From assembly GCF_013184545.1 (NCBI RefSeq), contig NZ_JAAOJA010000011.1, positions 124,001-188,000 of the forward strand: DNA of 64,000 bases. The letters run 5' to 3'. Source of the stretch: Pseudomonas tumuqii (lineage in GTDB: Bacteria; Pseudomonadota; Gammaproteobacteria; Pseudomonadales; Pseudomonadaceae). Position numbers and translations under genes: made by a program. Below, one piece after another: positions 40,846 to 50,339 of this stretch. The first letter of the stretch is position 1; each line of letters begins with the position of its first letter. The notes under the pieces were generated by a model, which saw nothing but the letters and a program-made list of their open reading frames with translations, ran no database searches and was not told the DNA's origin.

Positions 40846-42089
40846 CAGCCGGCGTACCGGCGGAACACCAGCGAGCCGTTGGTACCGCCAAAACCGAAGG
40901 AATTGGACAGCACCACATCGATTGGCATGGCTTTGGCCTGGTGCGCAACGAAGTCGAGGTCGCAGCCCTCGCCAGGCTCGTCCAGGTTGATGGTTGGTGG
41001 CGCCACCTGTTCACGAATCGCCAAGATACTGAAGATCGCCTCAACCGCGCCAGCCGCGCCCAGCAGGTGACCGGTCATCGACTTGGTCGAGCTGACGGCA
41101 AGCCGGTAGGCATGTTCGCCGAACACCGATTTGATCGCCGCGACCTCGGCCCTGTCGCCCGCCAAAGTCGAGGTGCCGTGGGCGTTGATGTACTGCACCT
41201 GATCGGCATTCAACCCGGCGTCGCGCATGGCATTGGCAATGCAGCGTGCGGCACCTGCACCATCCTCCGGCGGCGAAGTCATGTGATAGGCGTCGCCACT
41301 CATGCCAAAGCCGATCAGTTCGGCATAGATGGTTGCACCACGCGCCTTGGCGTGTTCCAACTCTTCCAGGACCAGTGCACCGGCACCATCCGACAGCACG
41401 AAGCCGTCGCGGCCCTTATCCCACGGACGACTGGCGCTGGCCGGGTCGTCGTTGCGCGTGGACAGTGCCCGCGCCGCAGCAAAACCACCAATGCCCAAAC
41501 CACAGGCAGCCATCTCGGCGCCACCGGCGACCATCACATCGGCTTCGCCATAGGCAATATTGCGCGCGGCCATGCCGATGCAGTGGGTGCCCGTGGTACA
41601 GGCCGTGGCGATCGCATAATTCGGCCCCTGCAACCCCAGATGGATCGACAGGAACCCGGAAATCATGTTGATGATCGAGCCCGGCACGAAAAACGGCGAG
41701 ATACGCCGCGGGCCCAACTCATGCAACAACTTGCAGTTGTTCTCGATATTGGTCAGACCGCCAATACCCGAACCAAGTGCCACACCGATACGCTCACGGT
41801 TGGCGTCGGTCACTTCCAGTCCGGAATCGCGCACAGCCTGAAAGCTCGCGGCCAGACCATACTGAATAAATAGATCGAGCTTGCGCGCCTCTTTGGCGGA
41901 CAAATACTCCTCGACATTGAACCCTTTGACCGAACCACCAAAACGGGTGGTGTAAGCGGAAAGATCCATGTGCTCGATGGGGGCGATGCCACTGCGTCCG
42001 GCCAAAATGCCCTGCCAGCTGCTCGTCACATCGTTACCCAGCGGCGACAGCATGCCCATACCGGTAACCACGACGCGTCTACGCGACAC
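40845..42089 (-). CDS. fabF: 3-oxoacyl-ACP synthase II
   Basis: 414 residues. Thiolase fold with catalytic Cys in ATACTTGTHCIG and His in NAHGTSTLAGD and KSMTGHLLGAAG. Elongates acyl-ACP by condensing with malonyl-ACP. ACP gene lies 291 bp upstream on the same strand. Confidence 0.96.
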   Translation of the reverse strand: MSRRRVVVTGMGMLSPLGNDVTSSWQGILAGRSGIAPIEHMDLSAYTTRFGGSVKGFNVEEYLSAKEARKLDLFIQYGLAASFQAVRDSGLEVTDANRERIGVALGSGIGGLTNIENNCKLLHELGPRRISPFFVPGSIINMISGFLSIHLGLQGPNYAIATACTTGTHCIGMAARNIAYGEADVMVAGGAEMAACGLGIGGFAAARALSTRNDDPASASRPWDKGRDGFVLSDGAGALVLEELEHAKARGATIYAELIGFGMSGDAYHMTSPPEDGAGAARCIANAMRDAGLNADQVQYINAHGTSTLAGDRAEVAAIKSVFGEHAYRLAVSSTKSMTGHLLGAAGAVEAIFSILAIREQVAPPTINLDEPGEGCDLDFVAHQAKAMPIDVVLSNSFGFGGTNGSLVFRRYAG

Positions 42090-42320
42090 AGCAATCTCCT
42101 TTTATCGGTTATTCAACACCTATCCACTCCCTCACCGCTGCTAGCGGACAACGAGCGAAGAACAGGCAAGACGCTACACCGCGCGGTGCAGCAACAGCCA
42201 AAGGCCGGCCCACAGGGCAAGCACAGCAAGCGAGTCCGCCGATGATACAGCGAGCCAGCCAGGCCTCACTTCGCGGCCTGACCTGCAAAGCACATAGCCG
42301 CCTTCAACAGCCCGTCAAAG

Positions 42321-42356
42321 AAAAACCGCACGCCCGATGAGGGCTGTGCGGCTTTT
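42321..42356 (-). terminator. Terminator of acpP
   Basis: On the minus strand AAAAGCCGCAC ... GTGCGGTTTTT with an internal CCC/GGG pair, 25 bp past the acpP stop. It partly insulates fabF. Confidence 0.85.
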
Positions 42357-42380
42357 CCAGGTCGGGAATCGACGATCAGC

Positions 42381-42617
42381 TTATTGCGCGTGCGTAGTCA
42401 CGTAATCGATAGCTTCCTGAACGGTGGTGATCTTCTCGGCTTGCTCATCCGGAATCTCGGTTTCGAATTCTTCTTCGAGAGCCATTACCAGCTCAACAGT
42501 GTCAAGGGAGTCGGCACCCAAGTCTTCAACGAAGGAAGCGCTGTTGGTTACTTCGTCTTCTTTGACGCCAAGTTGCTCGGCAACGATTTTCTTGACGCGT
42601 TCTTCGATGGTGCTCAT
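42381..42617 (-). CDS. acpP: Acyl carrier protein
   Basis: 78 residues, acidic. The phosphopantetheine Ser lies in GADSLDTVELVM. N-terminal STIEERVKKIVAEQLGVKEDEV is typical. It carries acyl chains for the whole fab cluster. GGAG precedes the ATG; own promoter at 42670-42697. Confidence 0.97.
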   Translation of the reverse strand: MSTIEERVKKIVAEQLGVKEDEVTNSASFVEDLGADSLDTVELVMALEEEFETEIPDEQAEKITTVQEAIDYVTTHAQ

Positions 42618-42669
42618 ACCGTGTTTTCACTCCTATTGGACAAATCCGGGCAGCTGGTCTGCGGCCAAG

Positions 42670-42697
42670 TGTATATAAAGGGTTTTCAGCATTTCAA
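42670..42697 (-). promoter_or_regulatory. Sigma-70 promoter of acpP
   Basis: On the minus strand TTGAAA, 16 bases, TATACA, about 50 bases before the acpP ATG. Confidence 0.6.
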
Positions 42698-42810
42698 GCA
42701 AAAAGCAAAGTTGCCCCAGAACACTTCAACGATCTACCTAAACCCTATTGCAGCTTTGTAACGGATTTTAGACAGCATCTATGACAGTTTTCTGAAGAGC
42801 GGGGTCACAT

Positions 42811-43554
42811 TCAGCTCATGTACATTCCGCCGTTCACAGGGATAGTAGCCCCTGTGACGTAGGCTGCGCCATCGGAAGCGAGGAAAGCGACCACTTTTGC
42901 GATCTCTTCGGCCTGCCCCAAACGACCCAGAGGAATCTGTGTCAGCAATGCATCACGCTGTGCTTCCGGCAGTTCCCGGGTCATATCGGTATCGATAAAA
43001 CCAGGCGCCACCGCGTTTACGGTGATCGACCGCGAACCCACTTCACGCGCCAGCGCACGACCGAAACCTTCCAGCCCGGCCTTGGACGCAGCATAGTTCA
43101 CTTGCCCGGCATTGCCCATGGCGCCGACAACCGAACCGATATTGATGATGCGCCCGAAGCGCGCCTTGGTCATCCCGCGCAGCACCGCCTTGGACAAACG
43201 ATAGAGGCTGTTCAGGTTGGTGTTGATGACATCGAACCACTCATCATCTTTCATGCGCAGCATCAGGTTATCGCGCGTGATGCCGGCATTGTTAACTAGG
43301 ATCAACGGCTGACCGAGGTGCTGCTGAATGTGCTGAAGAGTCGTGGCGACCGATTCGTCGCTGCTGACATCCAGCACCAGACCAGCACCTTCGACGCCAT
43401 GTTCTTTCAGGTATTCGGCGATGCGCTCGGCACCAGACGGCGAAGTCGCCGTGCCGATCACAACGGCGCCCTGCCGCCCCAATTCCAGAGCAATGGCTTG
43501 ACCAATGCCGCGACTCGCGCCAGTGACCAATGCAACCTTACCTTGCAGGCTCAT
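42811..43554 (-). CDS. fabG: 3-oxoacyl-ACP reductase
   Basis: 247 residues, SDR fold: TGASRGIG near residue 14, NNAG in LVNNAGITRDN, catalytic Ser-Tyr-Lys with YAASK. Reduces 3-oxoacyl-ACP with NADPH. Follows fabD by 16 bp. Confidence 0.96.
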   Translation of the reverse strand: MSLQGKVALVTGASRGIGQAIALELGRQGAVVIGTATSPSGAERIAEYLKEHGVEGAGLVLDVSSDESVATTLQHIQQHLGQPLILVNNAGITRDNLMLRMKDDEWFDVINTNLNSLYRLSKAVLRGMTKARFGRIINIGSVVGAMGNAGQVNYAASKAGLEGFGRALAREVGSRSITVNAVAPGFIDTDMTRELPEAQRDALLTQIPLGRLGQAEEIAKVVAFLASDGAAYVTGATIPVNGGMYMS

Positions 43555-43570
43555 AACAACCTCTCTTAAT

Positions 43571-44506
43571 TCAGGCCAAGGCCGCGCGTGCGGCGGCGAA
43601 GGCGTCTGGGGTGTCCAGATTATACGTATTGATTCCTTTGACGCAGCGCTTGTTCAGCCCCGACAGGACACGGCCCGGACCGCACTCGACCAGATCGGTC
43701 ACGCCTCGCTCAGCCATGCAGACGATAGACTCGACCCAGCGCACCGGGCTGTACAGCTGCGCCAGCAGATCAGCCTTGAGAGTATCGAGATCGGCAATCA
43801 CGCTCGCGCTGACATTCTGCACCAACGGGATCTGCGGTGCTTGCCAGGCAACAGCCGCAACCGCCTCGGCAAAGCGCTCGGCAGCCGGGCGCATCAGCGC
43901 GCAATGCGACGGCACACTGACCGGCAGTGGCATGGCACGTTTGGCGCCACGCGCCTTGCATGCTTCGACGGCGCGTGCCACGGCAGCAGCCGAACCCGCG
44001 ATCACCACCTGGCCCGGCGCATTGAAATTCACCGCGCTCACCACCTCGCCCTGCGCCGCCTCGGTGCAGGCTGCCAGCACGTCGGCATCGTCCAGCCCGA
44101 GGATAGCCGCCATGCCACCCTGACCAGCCGGTACGGCCTGCTGCATCAACTGGCCACGCAGCTCCACCAGCTTGACTGCCTCAGCAAATGCCAGACTGCC
44201 TGCAGCAACCAGCGCCGTGTATTCACCCAGGCTATGGCCGGCAACGAACGCCGGCTGCAAACCGCCCTCAGCGCGCCACAGGCGCCACAAGGCAATGGAT
44301 GCGGCAAGGATCGCCGGCTGGGTTTTGTCGGTTTGATTGAGTTGCTCTTCCGGCCCCTGCTGGATCAGGGCCCAGAGGTCGTAGCCAAGCGCTTCGGAAG
44401 CCTCGGCAAAAGTGTCGATAACGACTTGCTGTGAGCCGTGCCCAGCCAACATCGTCAGCGACTGCGAGCCTTGTCCTGGAAAGACGAATGCGAGGGATGC
44501 AGACAT
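43571..44506 (-). CDS. fabD: Malonyl-CoA:ACP transacylase
   Basis: 311 residues. Start MSASLAFVFPGQGSQSL, nucleophile Ser in GHSLGEYTALVA and His in SVPSHCALM. Loads malonyl onto ACP. fabH is not between plsX and fabD here, as in P. aeruginosa. Confidence 0.96.
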   Translation of the reverse strand: MSASLAFVFPGQGSQSLTMLAGHGSQQVVIDTFAEASEALGYDLWALIQQGPEEQLNQTDKTQPAILAASIALWRLWRAEGGLQPAFVAGHSLGEYTALVAAGSLAFAEAVKLVELRGQLMQQAVPAGQGGMAAILGLDDADVLAACTEAAQGEVVSAVNFNAPGQVVIAGSAAAVARAVEACKARGAKRAMPLPVSVPSHCALMRPAAERFAEAVAAVAWQAPQIPLVQNVSASVIADLDTLKADLLAQLYSPVRWVESIVCMAERGVTDLVECGPGRVLSGLNKRCVKGINTYNLDTPDAFAAARAALA

Positions 44507-44672
44507 GTAAACGAGCCTCTATGGTCTTATCGTCGAAAAATTCGCGCCTGGCAGAGTCAAACGCAACAAACTGACAGTTGGATGACAGACCACATGCCGC
44601 GGTCACATTAGCAGGCTACGGCATCACCAGCGCCCTGCACCCGCAAGCCCGCATGACTCACCGATAACCGGC

Positions 44673-45683
44673 TCAGAGCAACATATCCTCGAGACGACCA
44701 TGCAGGCGCTGCGGCAAATTGTCCTCAATTTCCCTCAGCGCGCGACGAATGGCGCTCTTGAAACCGTCCGCACCTGCCGAGCCATGACTCTTCACCACAA
44801 TACCCTGCAGGCCGAGCAAGCTCGCCCCATTGTGCTGTGCGGGCGCCAACTCGGCGCGCAAGCGACGCAATACCGGCATCGCCACCAGGCCGGCCAACCG
44901 CGAAACCAGATTGCGCCTGAACAACAGCTCGATACGCGCCGCAATCATCGTCGCCAGGCCCTCGCTGGACTTGAGCAGAATATTGCCAACAAAGCCGTCG
45001 CACACCACCACATCGGCGTCGCCACGATAAAGCCCGTCGCCCTCGATAAAACCGATGTAATTCAAGCCACGAGCCTGCTGCAAAAGACTCGCGGCAAGCT
45101 TGACCTGCTGATTACCCTTGACCTCTTCGGTGCCGACATTGAGCAACGCCACCCGCGGCCGCACTACCCCCAGCGCCTCAGCCGCCACCGCCCCCATCAC
45201 GGCGAACTGGTAGAGCTGCTCAGCACTGCAGTCGACATTGGCCCCCAGGTCGAGCAAGTGACAGCAGCCAGTCTGGGTTGGTACAGCCGTCACCATGGCC
45301 GGACGATCTATCCCCGGCAACGTTTTCAGCACATAACGCGACAACGCCATCAAGGCCCCGGTATTGCCAGCACTGACACATGCCTGAACCCGTCCATCAC
45401 GCAGCAATTCCAGCGCCACCCGCATCGACGAATCCGTCTTGCCACGCAACGCTTGCGCTGGACGCTCGTCCATGGTGACTACTTCGCCAGCATGCTCGAC
45501 ATGCAGGCGTGCGCGGTCGACGCCAGGACTGCGGGCAATCAAATCTTCGATAAGAGGGGCTTGGCCGACGAGGACCAGGTGCAACGAAGGGTACTCAGCC
45601 AAGCAGGCAATGCTGGCCTGAACAATGCTGTGGGGACCGAAGTCCCCACCCATTGCATCAATCGCGATGATCGGAGCGGACAA
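44673..45683 (-). CDS. plsX: Phosphate acyltransferase PlsX
   Basis: 336 residues. Starts SAPIIAIDAMGGDFGP; contains SAGNTGALMA and ICDGFVGN-type VCDGFVGNILLKS motifs. Makes acyl-phosphate from acyl-ACP for PlsY. 3 bp after rpmF. Confidence 0.96.
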   Translation of the reverse strand: MSAPIIAIDAMGGDFGPHSIVQASIACLAEYPSLHLVLVGQAPLIEDLIARSPGVDRARLHVEHAGEVVTMDERPAQALRGKTDSSMRVALELLRDGRVQACVSAGNTGALMALSRYVLKTLPGIDRPAMVTAVPTQTGCCHLLDLGANVDCSAEQLYQFAVMGAVAAEALGVVRPRVALLNVGTEEVKGNQQVKLAASLLQQARGLNYIGFIEGDGLYRGDADVVVCDGFVGNILLKSSEGLATMIAARIELLFRRNLVSRLAGLVAMPVLRRLRAELAPAQHNGASLLGLQGIVVKSHGSAGADGFKSAIRRALREIEDNLPQRLHGRLEDMLL

Positions 45684-45686
45684 GGA

Positions 45687-45869
45687 TTACTCGTCAGCGC
45701 CCTTGTCGATCACTTTGCGACCACGGTAAACACCTTCCGGCGATACGTGGTGGCGCAGATGGATTTCACCGGTGCTTTTCTCGACGGACAGCGTGCTGGC
45801 ATCGAGCGCATCGTGCGAACGACGCATGTCACGGGCGGAACGGGATTTTTTGTTCTGCTGAACAGCCAT
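45687..45869 (-). CDS. rpmF: Ribosomal protein bL32
   Basis: 60 residues, basic; begins MAVQQNKKSRSARDMRRSHDA, the standard bL32 start. No zinc cysteines. Between yceD and plsX. Confidence 0.96.
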   Translation of the reverse strand: MAVQQNKKSRSARDMRRSHDALDASTLSVEKSTGEIHLRHHVSPEGVYRGRKVIDKGADE

Positions 45870-45882
45870 AACTGATTAACTC

Positions 45883-46410
45883 CTAAACGTTTGGGTCACG
45901 CTTTAACTGCGCCAATACACTGAACGGGTTGGACCGTGTCACCTCGTCCTCGCTCGACTCGGGCTCTTCGAGGCCGACCGGCTGCTGGCAATCTTTAGGG
46001 TCATGAACCGGGACAATGGGCAAGGCGAGCAACAGCTCCTCCTCAACCAGCGCCAGCAGATCCAATGGATCTTCACCCAACTCCAGCACGTCATAGCCCT
46101 TCGGCACGGACTGGGTATTTGCACCTTCCTTCACCACAGCGTAATCACACGCGCTATGGATCGGCAGGACAACCAGTTCCAGACAACGCTGGCAAACCAT
46201 CTTGACCTCAACCTCGAGCTCACTATGGAAAACCACAGCATTACGCTCATCACGCTCGAAGAAAAACTTCGCACGCACCATGCCTTGATTATCGGCAAGT
46301 GGGTCGCAGAGTCGCGCCAGATCGACTAGCGGTACCACGCCTTCAAGCGTGGCACCACGATCAGCCAATTTGCGCGGATCAACATGAGGTGGAATCGGTG
46401 CATTTAACAT
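45883..46410 (-). CDS. yceD: YceD/DUF177 protein, 23S rRNA accumulation factor
   Basis: 175 residues. Contains CQRCLELVVLPI, the conserved CxxC of DUF177, and an acidic region LELGEDPLDLLALVEEELLLALPIVP. In E. coli, YceD helps 23S rRNA maturation and is paired with rpmF. The start MLNAPIPPHVDPRKLADRG matches the family, but there is no ribosome site before the ATG; the promoter lies about 10 bases upstream, so the mRNA may be almost leaderless. Confidence 0.9.
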   Translation of the reverse strand: MLNAPIPPHVDPRKLADRGATLEGVVPLVDLARLCDPLADNQGMVRAKFFFERDERNAVVFHSELEVEVKMVCQRCLELVVLPIHSACDYAVVKEGANTQSVPKGYDVLELGEDPLDLLALVEEELLLALPIVPVHDPKDCQQPVGLEEPESSEDEVTRSNPFSVLAQLKRDPNV

Positions 46411-46419
46411 AGGCGCCGC

Positions 46420-46448
46420 ATTCTATGGATGCACCCTGCCCCTGTCAA
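46420..46448 (-). promoter_or_regulatory. Consensus sigma-70 promoter of yceD-rpmF
   Basis: On the minus strand TTGACA, 17 bases, TAGAAT. The -35 is perfect, spacing ideal. The predicted start is 2-4 bases before the yceD ATG. Confidence 0.75.
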
Positions 46449-46521
46449 AGGATATTCGGCCTGTCCAGCACGAAGAGTGCCGACTAGAATTGCCGACCTA
46501 TATAAAAGGAGATGCACAGAT

Positions 46522-47100
46522 ATGCTACCTCTGGTGCTCGCATCCAGTTCGCCCTACCGCCGAGAACTATTGACCCGCCTGCGCCTACCCTTTACCTGGA
46601 GCGCGCCCGCGATCAACGAAACCGCTCGACCCAATGAAGACGCCAACACCCTGGTACGCCGCCTGGCAGAAGAAAAAGCCCGCGCGCTCAGCCTCAAGCA
46701 CCCGCAACACCTGATCATTGGCTCTGATCAGGTCGCAGTACTTGGCAATCAGATCCTCGGCAAGCCCCAGACACACGAACGCGCCCACGCACAACTGCTC
46801 GCCGCAAGCGGCAACAGCGTCACCTTCCTGACCGGCCTGGCCCTGCTTGACAGTCAAAGCGGCCACTGCCAGATCGACTGCATCCCTTTCACCGTGCACT
46901 TTCGCCGACTGAACGACGCGCAAATCACCCGCTACCTGCAGGCCGAGCAGCCCTACGACTGCGCCGGCAGCTTCAAGGCTGAAGGGCTGGGCGTCAGCCT
47001 GTTTCGCTGCACCGAAGGCACTGACGCCACCAGTCTGATCGGCCTACCCCTGATCCGCCTGGTGGACATGCTCCATATAGCCGGCATTGATATCCCATAA
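46522..47100 (+). CDS. Maf-like nucleoside triphosphate pyrophosphatase (YceF type)
   Basis: 192 residues. LVLASSSPYRRELL at the N-terminus; GSDQVAVLG and DCAGSFKAEGLGV motifs of the Maf family. The YceF branch hydrolyses m7GTP. The ATG at 46522 has AAAAGGAG eleven bases upstream. Divergent from yceD. Confidence 0.9.
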   Translation: MLPLVLASSSPYRRELLTRLRLPFTWSAPAINETARPNEDANTLVRRLAEEKARALSLKHPQHLIIGSDQVAVLGNQILGKPQTHERAHAQLLAASGNSVTFLTGLALLDSQSGHCQIDCIPFTVHFRRLNDAQITRYLQAEQPYDCAGSFKAEGLGVSLFRCTEGTDATSLIGLPLIRLVDMLHIAGIDIP

Positions 47101-47106
47101 AGCAAC

Positions 47107-47129
47107 AAGCCCGATCAATGACCGGGCCT
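47107..47129. terminator. Weak hairpin between maf and sppA
   Basis: GCCCGATCAATGACCGGGC with no clear T-run, between convergent genes. Confidence 0.3.
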
Positions 47130-47148
47130 GTGCGCAACGCGAAATCAA

Positions 47149-48129
47149 CTAGCGCAGGCTTGGCCCCTGAAAGCCCATCCACATGGCCAGATCCTCGGCG
47201 ACGCTGGCACCCAGGCGCTTGGCGAAACGATCGAACGGCGACTCCTTGACCGTAAAGTCAACCAGTTCCTTCTCACCGATCACTTCACGCGCAACGTAGC
47301 TGGTATTACCCAAGGCATCGATCAAGCCAAGCTGCAACGCCTGCTCACCCGACCACACCAGCCCCGAGAACAACTCAGGATGCTCCGCTGACTTCAGCCG
47401 ATCACCACGCCCTTGCTTGACGCTGTCAATGAACTGGCGATGCGTGGTTTCCAGCACCCCCTGCCAAAACTGCGCCTCATCCTCTCTAGGCGGCTGGAAG
47501 GGATCAAGAAACGCCTTATGCTCGCCGGCGGTATACACCCGACGATCGACACCCAGTTTTTCCATAACCCCGACAAAGCCGAAACCAGCCGCGGTCACGC
47601 CAATCGATCCGACCAGACTGGCCTTGTCGGCATAGATCTGATCCGCGGCGCTGGCGATGTAATAGGCTCCAGAGGCCCCAAGATCGGTGATCACCGCATA
47701 CAGCTTGATCGCTGGATACTCGGCGCGCAGACGACGAATCTCGTCATAGATATAACCCGACTGCACCGGACTGCCGCCCGGACTGTTGATCCGCAGGATC
47801 ACACCCTTGGTGTTAGCGTCCTCGAACGCGGCGCGCAGGCTGCCGACTATGTTATCGGCACTGGCTATCTCCTTGTCGGCGATCATCCCGCGCACCTCGA
47901 TCAATGCGGTATGACTCGCACTACTCTTGACGCTCTCCTTCAGATCGAGCAGCGGCGCAAACAGCGCCAGCGCAGCAAACAGATAAATAAAGGTCAGTGA
48001 CTTGAAGAAGATCCCCCAGCGCCGCGCCCGACGCTGTTCCTGCACGCCAGCCAGCAGGGTTTTTTCCAGCAACTTCCAGCTTTTCTCATCACCTTCGCCG
48101 GCAGCCGATGCTTTCCATTCATCCGACAT
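47149..48129 (-). CDS. sppA: Signal peptide peptidase SppA-like protease
   Basis: 326 residues, the short SppA form. One N-terminal membrane helix at about 48-66 (IFFKSLTFIYLFAALALFAPLL). ClpP-like serine protease core with GGSPVQSG, the GASGAYYIASAAD stretch and SLVGSIGVTAAGF. Cleaves leftover signal peptides. Start at ATG 48129. Overlaps the HAD phosphatase stop by 11 bp. Confidence 0.9.
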   Translation of the reverse strand: MSDEWKASAAGEGDEKSWKLLEKTLLAGVQEQRRARRWGIFFKSLTFIYLFAALALFAPLLDLKESVKSSASHTALIEVRGMIADKEIASADNIVGSLRAAFEDANTKGVILRINSPGGSPVQSGYIYDEIRRLRAEYPAIKLYAVITDLGASGAYYIASAADQIYADKASLVGSIGVTAAGFGFVGVMEKLGVDRRVYTAGEHKAFLDPFQPPREDEAQFWQGVLETTHRQFIDSVKQGRGDRLKSAEHPELFSGLVWSGEQALQLGLIDALGNTSYVAREVIGEKELVDFTVKESPFDRFAKRLGASVAEDLAMWMGFQGPSLR

Positions 48130-48814
48130 ATTCACCCACCTCAATTGGTTGCCCACCTGCACGCCGATCGAGCCAGGCATGCAATTCCATGAAATTCTCT
48201 ATTGCCAGCGCCGGACCATGCTCACGCAACACCGCCAAGGGCTGAGCCCCATAACCTACCGCCACGCAATCCATCCCGGCATGCCGAGCCATCCGCAAAT
48301 CGAACGATGAGTCACCTACCATCAAGGCCCGCTCCGCAGGGACGCCACAATGCTCGAGGATTTCCTCCAGCATCAGCGGACTCGGCTTGCTCGCCGTTTC
48401 GTCGGCACAGCGAGTGACATCGAAGTAATCCAGCCAGCCACGCCCCTCCAGCACACGCTGCAAGCCATGGCGACTCTTGCCCGTGGCCACAGCCAAACGA
48501 TAGCCCTGCGCACGAAACATCTCCAGCGCCTCAGCCACCCCCGGGAACAACGCCGAGGGCTCCGCCTCCAACGCCAGGTAGCGCTCGCTATAACAGCGCC
48601 GGAAGCGCTCGACCAGCGCAGTCTCGACCAACTCGGGATGCAGGCTGGCGATCGCCTCCGGCAAACCAAGCCCGATAATCCCCTTGACCTGCGCATCGCT
48701 ACACCGCACCAGCTCACAAGAATCCGCAGCCCAATGCATCGACTCGACGATACGACCAATGGAATCGACCAGCGTGCCGTCCCAATCGAAGATCAACAAC
48801 TCATAGTCAGGCAC
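48119..48814 (-). CDS. HAD-family phosphatase (Gph-like)
   Basis: 231 residues. DWDGTLVDS at residues 10-18, then GKSRHGLQRVL, and VGDSSFDLRMARHAG at the C-terminus: full HAD motifs I-IV. Likely phosphoglycolate-type or general phosphatase; substrate unknown. Overlaps rluC by 8 bp. Confidence 0.88.
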   Translation of the reverse strand: MPDYELLIFDWDGTLVDSIGRIVESMHWAADSCELVRCSDAQVKGIIGLGLPEAIASLHPELVETALVERFRRCYSERYLALEAEPSALFPGVAEALEMFRAQGYRLAVATGKSRHGLQRVLEGRGWLDYFDVTRCADETASKPSPLMLEEILEHCGVPAERALMVGDSSFDLRMARHAGMDCVAVGYGAQPLAVLREHGPALAIENFMELHAWLDRRAGGQPIEVGEYVG

Positions 48815-49760
48815 TCAGACGCTCCAGCGTGTGCGCCCAGGTCGCATCGACCGGCGCCTCCAACTTGAGCTCACCACCATCGGGCAGCGGCACGACCAAC
48901 GCATAGGCATGCAGGAACAGACGCTTGCCGCCCAGCTCACGGATCTCGCGACTGAATTCATCATCGCCATACTTGCTGTCGCCGGCGATGCAATGCCCCG
49001 CATACTGGCTGTGCACGCGAATCTGATGGGTACGCCCGGTCACCGGCTTGGCCTCGACCAAGGTGGCGAACTCACCAAAACGGCGCAGTACACGGAACAG
49101 CGTCAGCGCCTCCCTGCCCTCCTCGTTGACCTCGACCATGCGCTCACCAGAACGCAGATTGCTCTTCTGCAAAGGTGCATTGACCCGCTTCTTGGCAGTC
49201 GCCCAGTGCCCACGAACCAGCGCCATATAACGCTTGTCCACGCCGTCGCCGCGCAAAGCCTCGTGCAGATGCCGCAGCATGCTGCGCTTCTTGGCGATCA
49301 TCAGCAGCCCGGAAGTGTCGCGATCGAGGCGATGAACCAGCTCCAGCTCCTTGGCGTCCGGCCGCAACTGACGGAAAGCCTCTATCACCCCGTAATTGAG
49401 GCCGCTACCGCCATGCACAGCGATGCCGGCTGGCTTGTTCAGCACGATCAAGGCCTTGTCTTCATAAACGATGGCCGCCTCAAGGCGTTCGAGCAACCCC
49501 TGCGCCAGGGGTGCCGGCTCATCTCGCTCAGCCAGACGCAGCGGCGGAACACGAATGATGTCGCCCGCCTGCAGCTTGTACTCCGGCTTGATGCGTCCCT
49601 TGTTCACCCGCACCTCGCCTTTGCGCAAAATGCGGTAAATCAATGTCTTGGGCACACCCTTTAACTGAGTGCGGAGGAAGTTATCGATGCGCTGGCCGGC
49701 GAGTTCCGGCGCAACCTCGAGCAGCTGAACGCCGGAGGTTGTAGAAGTAGGAATTGTCAT
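48807..49760 (-). CDS. rluC: 23S rRNA pseudouridine synthase RluC
   Basis: 317 residues. N-terminal S4 domain at about 20-70 (LPKTL-type KTLIYRILRKGEVRVNKGRIKPEYKL); catalytic Asp in HRLDRDTSGLLMIAKKR. Modifies U955/U2504/U2580 in 23S rRNA in E. coli. ATG at 49760. Divergent from rne, as in P. aeruginosa and E. coli. Confidence 0.93.
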   Translation of the reverse strand: MTIPTSTTSGVQLLEVAPELAGQRIDNFLRTQLKGVPKTLIYRILRKGEVRVNKGRIKPEYKLQAGDIIRVPPLRLAERDEPAPLAQGLLERLEAAIVYEDKALIVLNKPAGIAVHGGSGLNYGVIEAFRQLRPDAKELELVHRLDRDTSGLLMIAKKRSMLRHLHEALRGDGVDKRYMALVRGHWATAKKRVNAPLQKSNLRSGERMVEVNEEGREALTLFRVLRRFGEFATLVEAKPVTGRTHQIRVHSQYAGHCIAGDSKYGDDEFSREIRELGGKRLFLHAYALVVPLPDGGELKLEAPVDATWAHTLERLSA

Positions 49761-49788
49761 CGCGCAATCATAACAATTTTTTATGGAA

Positions 49789-49817
49789 TTGAAGCACTTA
49801 ATCATTACTGCTATAGT
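49789..49817 (+). promoter_or_regulatory. Sigma-70 promoter of rne
   Basis: TTGAAG, 17 bases, TATAGT; start expected near 49824. Confidence 0.75.
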
Positions 49818-49913
49818 CGCGAACGCCGCCAAAAGCGGTCCGGCCTGCGGATGATCGCCAAAACTGCCATCCCTAACCGACGCAATTCATTTGGGACGTA
49901 AGGCCGTCCGACG

Positions 49914-49954
49914 GGTTATTCAGAGATAGAAAGCCGCAAAGGCCGCGAATAACT
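49914..49954 (+). promoter_or_regulatory. Conserved-looking hairpin in the rne leader
   Basis: GGTTATTC and GAATAAC pair, enclosing the small stem GCC-GCAAA-GGC. It lies about 90 nt after the predicted start and could be an RNase E-sensing stem-loop. Confidence 0.45.
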
Positions 49955-50339
49955 CGGAAATAAAGCCTTGAGCCATGATGCGCAGCCGCCCCCATTGGGC
50001 GTTTGCGGTAACTGCCAACCCGCTGCGGATTTTATGCGAGCGGCACCCGATTTTCAGTGATACGTGTAGGGTGGAGACGTACAACCGTCGGTCTGCGTAG
50101 CAATTAGCTTTATCGAAGACGCTTCATCTCGTCCGCTACCGACAGTTGATTCCTCCTCCTGACTAGTGCTTTCTGTCACAACAGCGAGCAGGAGATGTCC
50201 GTCACGACCCAGCCCAACTGGCTGACTGTCGTTTGACAATGAAACGATTTACGACCGTTTCTGACGCGCCTGACACCGACCCTGAGAGTCGTGTGTGCCG
50301 AACGCCGCTTCCGCCAGCACCGGAAACCGACGGTACAAC

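Larger units (their letters stand above)
49761..50339. other. 579-bp rluC-rne intergenic region with long rne leader
   Basis: Contains the rne promoter (49789-49817) and about 516 nt of untranslated leader with hairpins, including one at 49914-49954. No coding frame fits. In E. coli the rne leader lets RNase E autoregulate its own mRNA; the same is inferred here. Confidence 0.7.
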
